64,000 nucleotides of DNA from Chrysomallon squamiferum. Taxonomy: Eukaryota > Mollusca > Gastropoda > Neomphalida > Peltospiridae. The DNA is taken from positions 6,975,332 through 7,039,331 of the forward strand of contig CM022667.1 in the NCBI GenBank assembly GCA_012295275.1, written 5' to 3'. The notes below the pieces were generated by a model. It ran no database searches and was not told the DNA's origin. It was given only the letters and a program-made list of their open reading frames with translations. Made by a program: the position numbers and the translations under genes. This document shows positions 1 through 13,178 of this stretch, piece by piece; position 1 is the stretch's first letter; every line of letters starts with the position of its first letter.

Positions 1-302
1 CGCCAAATCATGTTTATTGGTTAGTGCGGAATGATAAAAGAAACTAATATTCCTGTGTAAATTTTGATGAACAAAGCCAGCTGTGTACGTGCGGTTTTTA
101 TTTGTGCACAGATCACTGATATTTCACCACTGTTAGCCTAAACATCCTTTCTTTATAACACGATATATATATATGTATGTATATAGATATGTATGTATGT
201 ATGTATGTATGTGTGTTTGTGTATATATATACACACACACAGAGATATATATTATCTAATTGCTGTTCATATACTGGGCTCAGCATGTATCATCATTGTA
301 AC
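1..302. other. Non-coding flank left of module 1
   Basis: No gene is visible. The stretch is AT-rich, with a degenerate TATG/TATA simple repeat at about 165-250. It is not part of the repeated Ig-Kelch module, whose homology begins near 925. Confidence 0.6.
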
Positions 303-745
<443 letters not shown>

Positions 746-924
746 TTATATTTTAAAATATCTGATTACCAGTTTCACTTAAGTAATTAATAGGGTCGCC
801 TAAACTGTTACACTTTGACAAAATACTGTAGCTACAAATTTAAATATCTAATGAAATTATACGTATATGAGAGTTTAAAAAATAAAATAAAAGAAATAAA
901 TAAAAATAATAAATAAATAAATAA

Positions 925-1480
925 ATAAAAATTGTAGAATATTTGATCTTACCATGAGCTTATCCGACTCAGAATCAAATTTGTGTAGAGATGATTTACT
1001 GCGTAATTTTTCACGTGGCTAACTGAATCGCTGCGTAGAAATTCAGCTGCGTAAAAGCAGGGGATGGATTCCAAATATGTCATAGATGAGTTTTTACAAA
1101 AAAATTAATTAAAAAAACGAAAGGAAAAAGAAAAGCTGAGAGGGAATTTATAATCAAAGATAACAGAGTATCGTATGCCGCTTGTTAATTTTCGTGTACA
1201 GATGTTTTTATTAGTATTATGTTTTTAAATGTCTAAGTTTAAATGCCACAGTAATTATTAATAATGTATCCTCGTGGTATCGGTTTTGATAAGCAACAGT
1301 CTCGGATTGTAGACATATAACGATGTTTTTTTGTTAATAATGATAGAGGCAGGATGTAATATATATACATGATTAAAATATAAACATTAAATGCAGAAAA
1401 TATTGCGAGTTTTTCTTTGTTTCTACTTATAATTTGAATACTGTAACTCCTAGTTGTTTTTTCATGTTCTGACTCTCAGC
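925..1480. repeat. Outer edge of module 1, inverted relative to modules 2 and 3
   Basis: This segment reads as the reverse complement of about 24270-24720 and 39010-39465. The shared stretch includes the TTACGCAG/CTGCGTAA-rich piece near 1000-1080 and the ATTGCGAGTTTTTC piece near 1403. No gene is seen. Module homology stops at about 925 on the left and is interrupted after about 1480, where module 1 has extra sequence up to about 6060. Confidence 0.7.
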
Positions 1481-1693
1481 AGACGGCAATGTTTCGTGCA
1501 GTTTGTGAGTGAAATTCATTGCGAAACTTTGGAGTTACGGAGTTGTTTATGTATGACTAAAAAGTGCCTTATGAAAAATACTACTTTTAGCTATATTGTT
1601 AGTGCAAACATGCGAATAGGAAAACAAAAAAATATTCTGTAAACAAAATCTTCGCCATATTATGCGCACTTGTTATTTAACGAAGGTTATTTA

Positions 1694-2015
1694 ACCCATA
1701 CCACGTCAAAACACATACCACATCAAAACACATACCACGTCAAAACACATACCGCGTCAAAACACATACCACATCAAAACACATACCACATCAAAACACA
1801 TACCACATCAAAACACATACCACATCAAAACTCATACCACGTCAAAACCCATACCGCGTCAAAACCCATACCACGTCAAAACACATACCACATCAAAACA
1901 CATACCACGTCAAAACTCATACCACGTCAAAAAACATACCGCGTCAAAACCCATACCACGTCAAAACACATACCACGTCAAAACACATACCACGTTAAAA
2001 CACATACCACGTCAA
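1694..2015. repeat. 17-bp tandem array (about 19 units)
   Basis: The unit is close to ACATACCACGTCAAAAC, with GTC/ATC and C/T variants. Seventeen is not a multiple of three and the unit has no stop in any phase, so a long open frame runs through (1670-2158), but its product simply cycles the repeat. I treat it as non-coding. A poly-T run follows at about 2038-2057. Confidence 0.9.
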
Positions 2016-2702
2016 TGCAACACACACACAGCATACTTTTTTTTTTTTTTTTTTTTTGCACCGTGTGTTCATTGGGCCATTTCTTGTTCCAGTTGGTGCA
2101 CAATGACTGGTACATACTAGCCTGTCTGAGGTATGGTTCTGCTAATCACAAACTGTAGCCCATGAATATAGTGTGAAAACTGCATAATATTTCTTAGCAT
2201 AATATATTTCACTTTTTACAAAACAAATTAATGCGTAAGCTTTTCCAATGAAGTACTATTTATTTTATGTTATTTTATCTTATCTTTTATATATATATAT
2301 ATTTGTCCATGTAAAATAAGAGATGATTTTACTTGTTACTGATTACTGAACTATTTCCTTTTTAAATAATTTCTATATTTATCATCATTATCATCATTAT
2401 CTTTATATTTTACCTAAGTTTTATTTATTTAGTATTATTTTTGTAAAGTTTAACACGTATGTGTGTGCGTGATGTCCTCATACCTGCGCGACTGTCTATC
2501 AATGGATCACTGGTGGATTTGTTTGGAGTCGACGTTCCACACTTCATACTAAACAAACGAACCATGTTCTTGGACCTGGAAGGAGGGTATAAAACACACA
2601 TGACCGATGTGTGCGCTGACCAGAGATCCATCGATAGCGCAGCGCGAACGAGTTTTTGCGTGAATTGGTCAACAGCGTGTCACACATAATATCTACACAT
2701 AG

Positions 2703-3044
2703 GTTATTCCATGGTTCTGTCCGGCTATGATTTTCTTCCGACTTACACTCTGACGTGTACAGTGAACGATGCTTCCTATCTTGATGACGTCATTTTGTTT
2801 GACCATTCAAGGAACACGGGTCTACTTACAGGAGTAGAACAGTCGAAACACGGCTGTTCTCCGTTTACGTATCCACCAAATCATTACTCTGTAGTGTGCG
2901 GCAATAAAACACACGACAGCGCTTCAAACATGAAGTCGTACACGTTGAACATACTCAACATCGAACTGGACGACGTAGCGGTATGGTGGTGTTCACTCAA
3001 AGAAAACAAGACACGGAGCAACAACCACTCGATGACATTTGCTG
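2703..3044 (+). CDS. Ig-domain exon of a divergent Ig paralogue (first Ig)
   Basis: The exon starts after an ACATAG acceptor and ends before a GTAAGC donor, in phase 1 at both ends, like Ig exon 2 of the four module genes. Translated from the split Gly codon it gives about 114 residues and aligns along its length with the module Ig domain: GYSMVLSG matches AYSLVVSG, TLTCTVNDA and LDD are kept, a Cys sits in the middle, VCG matches SCG, and the end reads YTLNIL...VWWCSL. All four domain cysteines are present. Divergence is high, so this is an old paralogue and not a recent copy. No signal-peptide exon was found upstream, so the gene is incomplete or its first exon is unrecognised. Function unknown; an extracellular Ig V-like fold is inferred. 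Confidence 0.75.
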
Positions 3045-3305
3045 GTAAGCTTTTGTCATTCTTTTGTTTTATTTTTGTTTTATTTTTTTATTTTTTTTAT
3101 TATTATTGTTGTTGTCGTTTTTTTTTTAATTGTTATTCAACCATAAGTGAAGAAACTAAAGACGGAGAGACAACTAAAGTAATGTCTTTATTTAGACTTT
3201 AATTACATAACATGCCTTTACTAAATTTACTATTCAACTTTAGCTTTAACAAAAGACAGTTAAAAAAACTCCATATTATAATTCCATATTATATTTCCTA
3301 TTTCT

Positions 3306-3310
<5 letters not shown>

Positions 3311-3359
<49 letters not shown>

Positions 3360-3617
3360 TAATGTGAACTGTTTCAAACATACGCGTACATCAGTGCTAC
3401 TTAATAAAGTCACTTAAACAGTGTTGTTGTTAGTGTCCTGAATTTCAAAAACAAATACATCAAGACTGCAGGCACATAAGCTTCATAAAGTATGGTACAT
3501 GCATGTGCACATCAATTTTGTTGAATATGCGGAACCCCCTATAAACCTTACAAGCATTTTACATTATTATGCACGCGATTATATTTACTAAAAGAAAATC
3601 ATGCAGCTGATATTATC
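3311..3617. repeat. (GA)n plus local duplicate block, right copy
   Basis: GA run at 3311-3354 followed by a near-copy of 481-745. It lies in the intron between the two Ig exons of the paralogue. No gene is seen from here to the 50-bp array at 4036. Confidence 0.85.
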
Positions 3618-4035
3618 GATCACCTTTTGCAGACCATCTACTTTTTCTCAGCTACAGTATCTTCATAAAACGAAATCATGAAATATTTTACAAATAGACT
3701 GGTTTCCAAAATATCTTAATTAGCTCTTTCTCGAAATCATTTGTGTAAAATAAATATATAAATAAATAAAAATGTAAAACTGTTTCGTTTTGCATCAGTC
3801 GTGAAAACTGAAATTCTGTTACTGTATTACTCACGTTTTCAACAGCAGTTAAAACATTTTTAAAAGTCATCTGATAGTTCTCCATAATAGTTCCTTTCAC
3901 ACTTTTTGCAAGTACAGGACGTTCTGTACAAACCGGGTCGAAATTAACATTAAACAAACGAGTTACCACAGGAATAAAATCTCAAAACATAATATTTTCC
4001 AAATTTTTTCTTTTTTCATTGGGATTTCTTCCCCA

Positions 4036-4350
4036 TTAAACTTTACTAAAATACAAACTGTCCGGTGATCTGACACTGGTCTGTTAGAAAACTTTATTAT
4101 AATACAAACTGATAAGTGATCTGACACTCGTCTCTAGAAAACTTTACTATAATACAAACTGATAAGTGATCTGACACTCGTCTCTAGAAAACTTTACTAT
4201 AATACAAACTGATAAGTGATCTGACACTCGTCTCTAGAAAACTTTACTAAAATACAAACTGATAAGTGATCTGACACTCGTCTCTAGAAAACTTTACTAT
4301 AATACAAACTGATAAGTGATCTGACACTCGTCTGTATAAAACTTTATTAT
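4036..4350. repeat. 50-bp tandem array (about 6 units)
   Basis: The unit runs from GAAAACTTTACTATAATACA through AACTGATAAGTGATCTGACA to CTCGTCTCTA, 50 bp. The central units are near-identical and the outer ones diverged, for example TCCGG at the left edge. It lies in the intron between the paralogue's Ig exons. Confidence 0.9.
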
Positions 4351-4874
4351 AACACAATACCAGGTGCTTTCAGAAAGTCTCTGTGATGGTGTATCCTATT
4401 GGGCGCGTACACTAAAACTGTCGCGCCATACGCGTGCAGTTAGGATGCTCCAACTGAAATCAGCGGTTTAAAAAAAAAAAAAAAGTCGCTCGCATACAGC
4501 ACTCGGCTAACTGTTACAAAGCATAACACGAGCTATGGCAAGATCGCCCAGCACGCAGATCCTGAAATAAATCAATAAATGAAATTTATTTTACAAACAG
4601 TGACGTAATCATTTTGTAACGTTGAAAAAAGTCCTCAAAATGAAATTTACATGTGCTTCCTACAAGATTATGTGAGATCGAGAAAGCCAGTAAAAATAAA
4701 TAAATTTAACCAATAACAGAATAAAGTTGAACATTTGTACACAGTAAAATAATGACCGTGAAAACAAGTAAATTAGTTGACAATATCTAGCATCTCTACA
4801 ACAGTTTCTCTTACCAACCAATCAAAGATTTTGAATTGCTTTTCTTAATCCAGGTATTTTCCTTTACCTCGCAG

Positions 4875-5249
4875 GTTTTCCAGTGATTATGTTTGGCAAA
4901 CCAGAGGGTGAGTCTTTCACATTGTCCTGCTTAGTAACAAATGCTTCTCGTTTTGAAGAGGTTGTACAAATTCGCAGAAAATATGACGAAAACCCTAACC
5001 TTCTGTTCACTCCAACAGTCGAAAGGTTGTCACGTTCTGAGAAAAGCGCGCGCGGGTTACACGGCAGTGTGTGGGGAAGGGACGTCCAGCAGTGTGTGGG
5101 GAAGGGACGTCCAGCAGTGTGTGGGGAAGGGACGTCCAGCAGGTCCTCACGTACGAAGGTTTACAGTCTGAAGATCAACAAAGTTCGTCGTGAGGCTATC
5201 ACACATTGTCGTTTACAAGATCAGCAACATTTACCAGCTGAAATCTGAC
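4875..5249 (+). pseudogene. Second Ig exon of the paralogue, damaged
   Basis: The exon follows a CTCGCAG acceptor in phase 1, continuing from the first Ig exon. It opens with GFPVIMFGKPEG and FTLSCLVTNASRF, an Ig B-strand Cys context. The downstream end, TKVYSLKINKV then HCRLQ, matches TKTYTLKITEV and WWCSLQ of the module genes, but the Trp before the last Cys is lost. In between, the homologous residues (QSKGCHVL, RAGYTAVCGEGTSS, matching QSATDCYVF, PSGYVGSCGSGT) lie in the +1 frame. A triplicated 25-bp unit then shifts the reading back. So the main frame is open but about 40 residues of it are out of register with the family, and a TGA follows. This is probably a decaying exon. A paralogue with a novel loop is less likely. 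Confidence 0.6.
5065..5139. repeat. 25-bp unit x3 inside the second Ig exon
   Basis: Three exact tandem copies of CAGTGTGTGGGGAAGGGACG plus TCCAG. Each unit is read in a different frame. Two extra units add 50 nt, which shifts frame by two. Confidence 0.9.
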
Positions 5250-5271
5250 CTGAAACCATGTAATTTTAATT

Positions 5272-5273
5272 TA

Positions 5274-5355
<82 letters not shown>

Positions 5356-5363
5356 TTTATTAT
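5272..5363. repeat. (ATT)n microsatellite
   Basis: About 30 perfect ATT units directly downstream of the damaged second Ig exon. Confidence 0.95.
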
Positions 5364-5381
5364 TGATTCTCTGTATTTAGA

Positions 5382-5800
5382 GGTACAGTGGTACGTGTCT
5401 TTAGCGGCCTCCGAGATGAGCGGCCACTTTTATGTCCGACTGTTTTTCAGTGGTTGTCCAGCAGGAGTGTCCGTCAGACAAGCAGACACCTACTGAACGC
5501 GGACGTTTTCTGGAAAATATTATAAATTTAGCAGCTTTAAAGATGAAGTCCCCCATTTCCTGAACGGCGCAGAGCATGCTGGGAGATTTGTTTCTGTCGA
5601 ACCGCAATCACCAAAACGGGCGAAATCAACCAGACTGGGACATAACTGTGATAAAGCGAACGTTCAACATGAGTCCTTGCTTATTTGTTTTACGAACAGC
5701 GAGTCCCAGCGGACTTTTCAGGAAAAGATGGTACGACTGGTACAAGTCGGAGCTCTGTTTCGATTATATATCTAAATATATCTAAATATATTTTATGGTT
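5382..5800. mobile_element. Possible degenerate pogo/Tigger-like non-autonomous element
   Basis: A GC-richer block in AT-rich DNA, beginning GGTACAGTGGTACGTGTC and then AGCGGCC...GAGCGGCCAC. That layout resembles the termini of pogo/Tigger-type DNA transposons (CAGTGG-type end, repeated GCGGCC). No transposase frame and no clear second terminus were found. The assignment rests on terminal resemblance only. Confidence 0.3.
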
Positions 5801-6439
5801 ATTAAGAATTTCATCCGTCATTGAACTCGATATGTTTGAAACTGTGTTTTAGGAGAAAGCCGTGATGATTTATGTTTGTTGTGGTGAATGTGAAGAAAGA
5901 TCGTAAATATCTTCGAACACCTGTGTAATTGTTGTCCCTCTGATAAGGGACACCTGCGATGTAGGGACACTTTTGCTTGGCCCAAGAGGTGTCCCTACAA
6001 ACAGGTATCACTCTAAAAATCATGAAATCTGACGTGAAAACATGTAAGATTTCTTTTCAAATTCTCTTTATTAATAACTGATGCTAAAGATAGGAATATA
6101 ATATTAATTTAAAACAAAATAAAATAGATAAATAATAACAGTTTGATATATATTTGTTTTGATATATTCAATGTTTTAAACTTATTTTTTGAAATTAATA
6201 TTATTTATTTATTTATTTATTTATTTAATTTTTATTTAATTTAATTTAATTTTATTTTATATTATTTTATTATTATTATTTTTGTCACCGTGACACCAGT
6301 AAACAGGACAACCGTAACTGATTAATTGCTATTTAATTCATACTTGCTTAAAACTAAGAAATTTTTATTATAACAGTACATCAGTGAGATAAACAGTACA
6401 GTTATGTACATATTTTGTATTCTATATTCTTTATCTCAG
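5801..6439. other. Non-coding, paralogue intron
   Basis: No gene is seen. Around 6001-6045 a piece (AAATCTGACGTGAAAACATG) repeats the end of the damaged second Ig exon at about 5243-5263, so a fragment of that exon end was duplicated here. Module homology to 23740-23880 and 38500-38640 (inverted) resumes near 6060. Confidence 0.5.
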
Positions 6440-6506
6440 CATGTACACCTGCTGTCTACTGTAAACACGCAGCAACCTGGATGATGATGGGATGTATTGT
6501 ATTAAC
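6440..6506 (+). CDS. Membrane-proximal/TM exon of the Ig paralogue
   Basis: The 67-nt exon lies between a TTATCTCAG acceptor and a GTGAGTAAC donor, phase 1 in and phase 2 out. It matches exon 3 of the module Ig genes in length (64 nt), phases, donor sequence and residues: ATWMMMGCIVL here against ATRIIIGCII there. It would encode a short stalk with two Cys and the start of a transmembrane helix. Modules 2 and 3 hold exact counterparts without any recognisable Ig exon before them. Confidence 0.55.
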
Positions 6507-6528
6507 GTGAGTAACTACCAATAACAAT

Positions 6529-6531
<3 letters not shown>

Positions 6532-6601
<70 letters not shown>

Positions 6602-6627
6602 GTGTGTGTGTGTGTTGTATTAACGTG

Positions 6628-6667
<40 letters not shown>
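6532..6667. repeat. (TC)n, short (TG)n and (AAT)n microsatellites
   Basis: TC run at 6532-6597, TG to about 6616 and AAT at 6629-6667, all within the intron between the TM exon and the putative tail exon. The same intron of the module Ig genes also holds a coding-strand (TC)n. Confidence 0.95.
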
Positions 6668-6670
<3 letters not shown>

Positions 6671-6689
6671 CTATAATAGTAATAATCAG

Positions 6690-6825
6690 GGTTCGTATGC
6701 GTTTTGGAAATTCTTGGAATGTTTTGGAAATTCCACACGTTTTGCTGGACCTTACATGTTTAGAAAAATCAGGTTTCGTTACCATGGCTATGGAAAAGAA
6801 TGTCCTTGCCATAAACAAAATGTAG
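6690..6825 (+). CDS. Putative terminal exon (cytoplasmic tail) of the Ig paralogue
   Basis: After an ATAATCAG acceptor, phase 2 from the preceding exon, an open frame of 44 codons runs to TAG. It begins VRMRFGNSWNVLEIPHVLLD, contains GFVTMAMEKN and ends INKM. It takes the place of the short exon 4 of the module Ig genes, giving a longer tail. Identical counterparts exist in modules 2 and 3, but these are recent duplicates and so do not prove selection. The hydrophobic span made with the preceding exon is short. Low-confidence exon. Confidence 0.35.
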
Positions 6826-8436
6826 GAAAAACTCGTTTTTCTCACTAATATTTAACCCCGACCCAACACCAATATAATGAAGCGCTGTTATAGCCTAGCC
6901 AGCGGTCCAGTGGTCAAATGTGTATCCTTTTTTTGTTGATTTTTTTGTTTTTTTTGTTTTTGCGACTTTTGTGGATGAATTGTTCGTTAATAGACTTGTT
7001 CTTGTTTATAATAGCTATATTCTTAAGAAACTTGTAATATAGATATTTAACTCATTAAGTATCTACTATTTACGATTACACTTGTTTGTTTGGTTTTGCA
7101 ATTTAAGACAGAAATAAACAAGACTTATTATAAACCGCCCCCTCCGAAAAGAAAAAAAAAAGTTGCGAGTTATTTTCTGAAAAATACGTTTATGTAGGTT
7201 TTTACAGGTAAATGTAAACCCATCACAATTATATATGCAGGTGAAATGCTTTAATACACCAGTTTTAATTTTTCACATTGTATTTAAATGGAGATCACGT
7301 GAAAACCGGCACGTCTGTGTGTTGGAGGTGACATCTTCGAGCCTCACCTTATATTTTGTATAGTCTAGCGTTACAAGGGTTGGGTGGCTCTTTAATTTGG
7401 ACAACGTTTGAACGGTCACTTAGCGTTAGTTTTATTTTTCATTTCCTGCAGATCTGTCTTACGTATCATTATAGTCATGTTCATACCAAGAATACAACCG
7501 TTTTAAAGTGCGAAAATAAATTGCATTAATTTTTATTACTAATAATCCTGGTTTTGGCAATTTGCTAAAGGCCAGAAAATAATTATCTGGGAAATGGACG
7601 TGACATTTTTGTGAGCTAAAGGTAGATCATGTGATAGTAACATTTTTACAAATAGTATTCCTCAGCATAAACAACAATTAAAATTAAAAACCTCAGATAG
7701 GGGACAAAATGAACCACTACGTGAACATCAGCCTGTGTTAGTGCTGCATCCAAAGCAAATGTTCTCTACAGGGGCTCTGCAGCTTATCTGTTAGTGTAAA
7801 ATGATTTGTGTTTAACTTTTTAAATAATAATTATCAACCCTTCCACCGTTTTCAGTGTTTACCTGTTAGTGGCGAAATGACAAGTGATGCTGAGGATCAA
7901 ACTGAAAAGCTTTCTTCAGTCGAGAAATTCTCTTGATGTGAGCATGTTTAAATTTTCTAAATACCCCTGCAGGATAAGTATGTTACTTTTATTCGTAAAA
8001 TCAGTTTATAAAACCTTTGTAAATGACATTTCTTACTGGCATCCATAATTTTCATGAAAATAGCGGACATGTGATGTTAGAAAGGTCTTTTTAGCAATAA
8101 TAGTTGTTTCAACAATTTCAAATAAGAAAGTAGGATTTTTGTAAGAAAAATTTGGTATTTTTCAAATAAACCTGCAAAAGAAAGAGCTTCACAACATCTC
8201 AGAACTAGCCAAAGATATCAACTGAAGATGCTTAGTGCTGTTCTCATTTGACCTCAGTAAAACAGAATGTTAATGCAACATTTACAGACGTGTTTTGTAC
8301 TGAAGTATGCTCACAGATGTGTCGTGTCGATTTGCTGACGATGAAATTCAAGAAGAAATGACTGAATCAAAGTGTAATTAAGAAGCAGAAAACACATTTT
8401 AAAAGGATGGGGGAAATGTGAATTAATGAAATTAAA
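6826..8436. other. Intergenic part of module 1
   Basis: No gene is seen. The segment is AT-rich and homologous (inverted) to 21560-23080 and 36320-37825; the part from about 7565 on is homologous in direct orientation to module 4 from 42183. Confidence 0.6.
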
Positions 8437-8438
8437 AC

Positions 8439-8472
<34 letters not shown>
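8437..8472. repeat. (AAT)n microsatellite
   Basis: A perfect AAT run. The equivalent position in modules 2, 3 and 4 holds longer runs (about 20950-21006, 35927-35985 and 43044-43110). Confidence 0.95.
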
Positions 8473-8479
<7 letters not shown>

Positions 8480-8501
8480 GATTCAAAAGGCTTTTACTTA
8501 C

Positions 8502-8584
8502 AGGTACATTCTGAAAAGGATAGTGTATTTCATGTTTTCTTGCATCATATGTTACATAAAGTAGATTTAGTTCTCTAACAAAAT
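8502..8584 (-). CDS. Orphan exon-like segment, module 1
   Basis: On the minus strand 83 nt lie between TTTATATTAG and a consensus GTAAGT donor, open as DFVRELNLLYVTYDARKHEI then HYPFQNVP. The open frame continues upstream with a hydrophobic stretch. The segment lies on the strand opposite to the Ig gene and occurs in all four modules. I do not recognise the protein. It could be an exon of an unrecognised gene or chance splice-like flanks. Confidence 0.35.
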
Positions 8585-8889
8585 CTAATATAAAGAGAAA
8601 CAGAACTGACAAGTTTTCAAGAAGGGATACTGGGTTTAGATTATATAGCATCAAACATTAATCAGTTAGCAACTAAATTTCAAGGGCATAATTCACTTGC
8701 AATGAAAATCTAGTGGTAAGTTAAGTGCTTAAGCTATTATGTATTTATTTATTTGTCATTTTACTTTAGGATAGTGCCGTGTTCAGTCATTTATACTGTC
8801 AATGGGGCTCTGACCCGCAAAACGTTGACATAATCTGATGTAAAACACAACTTGAAAAACTTCCAATCCACATTAATAAACAAGTAAAT

Positions 8890-9118
8890 CTGTCTACTAC
8901 TACTACTATAACCACCATTACAATCACTACTACTGCTACTACCACTGTTTTTACTAGCAACATGACCACAACCACTACTACTAATATTATTGCTGCTACT
9001 AAGACAACCACTATTACAATCACCACTAATACTAGTACCACTTTGAAAACCACAACTGCTACTCTACTACTACTATTGCTATTACAACTGCTACTACCTC
9101 TACCACTAATTGTTGACC
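8890..9118. repeat. Cryptically simple ACT/ACC-rich segment
   Basis: Degenerate trinucleotide-type DNA (ACT, ACC, ACA, ATT). The long Val/Ile-rich open frames on the minus strand are composition artefacts. Counterparts lie at 20310-20545, 35285-35515 and 43520-43745. Confidence 0.85.
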
Positions 9119-9299
9119 ATTGACTGACTAAGACAGCTGGGTCTTCGAAGAATTTGTATTAAGTTTTTAAACTGTTCTTTCTTGTCTTAAAATAACAACT
9201 ATTACGACAATGACATTATCAAAGCATCAGGAACAAAAACAACACCAACAACAACAGCAGTAACAATAAAGAAAAAAAGGAAATGATTTTCTGATTAGT

Positions 9300-10388
9300 T
9301 CAGCCAAAATATGTTAACTGTTTACGTTTTTCATTAGTTCAGGTATATGTTAATTGTTTACATGTTTCTGATCACTTCAGTTATATGTTAACTATTACAG
9401 GTTTCTGATCAGTTACAATAAGTTAACTGTTTACTTGTTTCTGGTCAGATCAGTTATAATATGTTAAATGTTTACATGTTTCTGATCCGATCAGTTACAA
9501 TATATTAACTGTTTACATGTTTCTCATCAGTTCATTAACAATATGTTAACCGTTTACATGTTTCTGATCAGATTAGTTACAATGTGTTAACTCTTTACAT
9601 GTTTGTGATCAGTCCATTTACAATCTGTTAACTGTTTACATGTTTCTGATCAGATCGGTTACAATGTGTTAACTGTTTACATGTTTCTGATCAGTTCAGT
9701 TTTAATATGTTAACTGTCTAAATGTTTCTCATCAGTTCAATTATATCTTAATTGTTTACGTTTGTGATCAGTTCAGTTACAACATGTTAACTGTTTACAT
9801 GTTTCTGATCAGATCAGTTACAATGTGTTAACTGTTTACATGTTTCTGATTAGTTCAGTTATAATATGTTAACTGTTTACATGTTTCTGATTAGTTCAGT
9901 TACAATGTGTTAACTGTTTACATGTTTCTGATCAGATCAGTTACAATATGTTAACTGTTTACATGTTTCTGATTAGTTCAGTTATAATATGTTAACTGTT
10001 TACATGTTTCTGATCAGATCAGTTATCATGTTAACTGTTTACATGTTTCTGATCAGATCAGTTACAATATGTTAACTGTTTACATGTTTCTGATTAGTTC
10101 AGTTATAATATGTTAACTGTTTACATGTTTCTGATCAGATCAGTTACAATGTGTTAACTGTTTACATGTTTCTGATCAGATCAGTTATCATGTTAACTGT
10201 TTACATGTTTCTGATCCGTTGAGTTAAATGTTAACTGTTACAGGTTTCTGATCAGTTACAATATGTTAAATGTTTACATGTTTCTGATTAGTTCAGTTAC
10301 AATATCTTAACTGTTTACATGTTTCTGATCAGATCAGTTACAATGTGTTAACTGTTTACATGTTTCTGATCAGTTCAGTTATAATATG
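9300..10388. repeat. About 41-bp minisatellite upstream of Ig copy 1
   Basis: Roughly two dozen units of ACATGTTTCTGATCAGATCA followed by GTTACAATGTGTTAACTGTTT, with shorter variants. Most units carry TGTTTAC (forkhead-type core), the palindrome TGATCA and GTTAAC. The array ends about 390 bp before the Ig start codon. Unit number differs between modules (about 10 in module 2, 15 in module 3, 8 in module 4). Confidence 0.9.
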
Positions 10389-10666
10389 CCTGTATACAAA
10401 TTTCTAATTGAGTCATTTATCACTGTGTTCATATCTTGTTAAATTATTTCCAGCATCTCAATTTTCATTGATTACACTAAACTGTTTTCATTAAAGAAGT
10501 CTCCTATTACTTTAAGAACATTTTAATTATATTTTTATTGATGATTTTATTAATTTACTTTATTATTCTTCTGATTATTATTATTATTATTAATTTATTT
10601 TTTCCTTCTGTTTGCTTCATTTTAGTTATAGTGGTAGAATTTAAGTGTAGTGTAGGAATGTACGTA

Positions 10667-10674
10667 TGACGTCA
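10667..10674. promoter_or_regulatory. CRE (TGACGTCA) upstream of Ig copy 1
   Basis: A perfect cAMP-response element inside the longer palindrome GTATGACGTCATAC, about 105 bp before the ATG. Present at the equivalent place in all four Ig copies. Function inferred from the CREB/ATF consensus. Confidence 0.5.
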
Positions 10675-10779
10675 TACAGATGAAATTGTCTATTTCAGTT
10701 TTGAACAGAGCGTTAAAAGATCAATATTTTCCTTTTTCTTTTGGCTATTAAAACATCGGGTTTTTTTTCTACAGAGAAG

Positions 10780-12727
<1,948 letters not shown>

Positions 12728-12819
12728 AGAGGAAAATGATGTTTTCACAGCAGATATTCCATTTCCCTTTTTTCTAAGATGATTATTTTTAATTGAAGCT
12801 ATGACGATAAATCAAACAA

Positions 12820-13025
12820 AATACTCACAATGAAAATAATATTTATGAAATTCATTAACACACACACTGTGATACACATGAAAATAATGCTTATGAAATT
12901 CATTAACACACACACTGTGTACACATGACAATAATATTTATGAAATTCATTAACACACACACTGTGTACACATGAAAATAATGCTTATGAAATTCATTAA
13001 CACACACACTGTGATACACATACAT
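12820..13025. repeat. About 48-bp tandem array, 4 units
   Basis: The unit contains TTATGAAATTCATTAACACA and CACACTGTG. Four units here and about four in module 3 (31885-32062), but one in modules 2 and 4. It lies in the 3' region between the convergent Ig and Kelch genes. Confidence 0.85.
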
Positions 13026-13172
13026 AAAACACATATATACACACGTATGAAAAATAATATTAAAAAATGGCAGGTTTTAACAAATGGAAACTTTCTGATT
13101 TAGAATTATCCTTGCTGTGTTTCAATTATATGTCCCTGTAAGATTTTGATTTTTTTTTTCTTTATTGTAGTC

Positions 13173-13178
13173 AATAAA
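13173..13178 (+). terminator. Candidate poly(A) signal of Ig copy 1
   Basis: AATAAA about 450 bp past the Ig stop, in a T-rich then A-rich context. Plausible position; not proven. Confidence 0.35.

Noticed and set aside
1670-2158. 162-codon His/Thr-rich open frame
   Set aside because: Translation of the 17-bp array; all frames give the same cycled peptide.
2459-2689. 76-codon frame with a TATAAAA at about 2588, just before the first Ig exon
   Set aside because: Composition is coding-like and the TATA is tempting as a promoter, but the frame has no signal peptide, no domain, no match to the family's exon 1 and stops before the Ig exon.
4360-4570. GC-rich patch with GGGCGCG...CGCGCC palindrome, considered as tRNA-derived or transposon end
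   Set aside because: No A/B box pair or cloverleaf could be made, and no partner terminus was found.
8799-9053. Val/Ile-rich 'membrane protein' frames here and at 20378, 35351, 43431, 28271 and 50453
   Set aside because: Compositional product of GTA/GTG simple sequence; differs between modules only by repeat-type changes.
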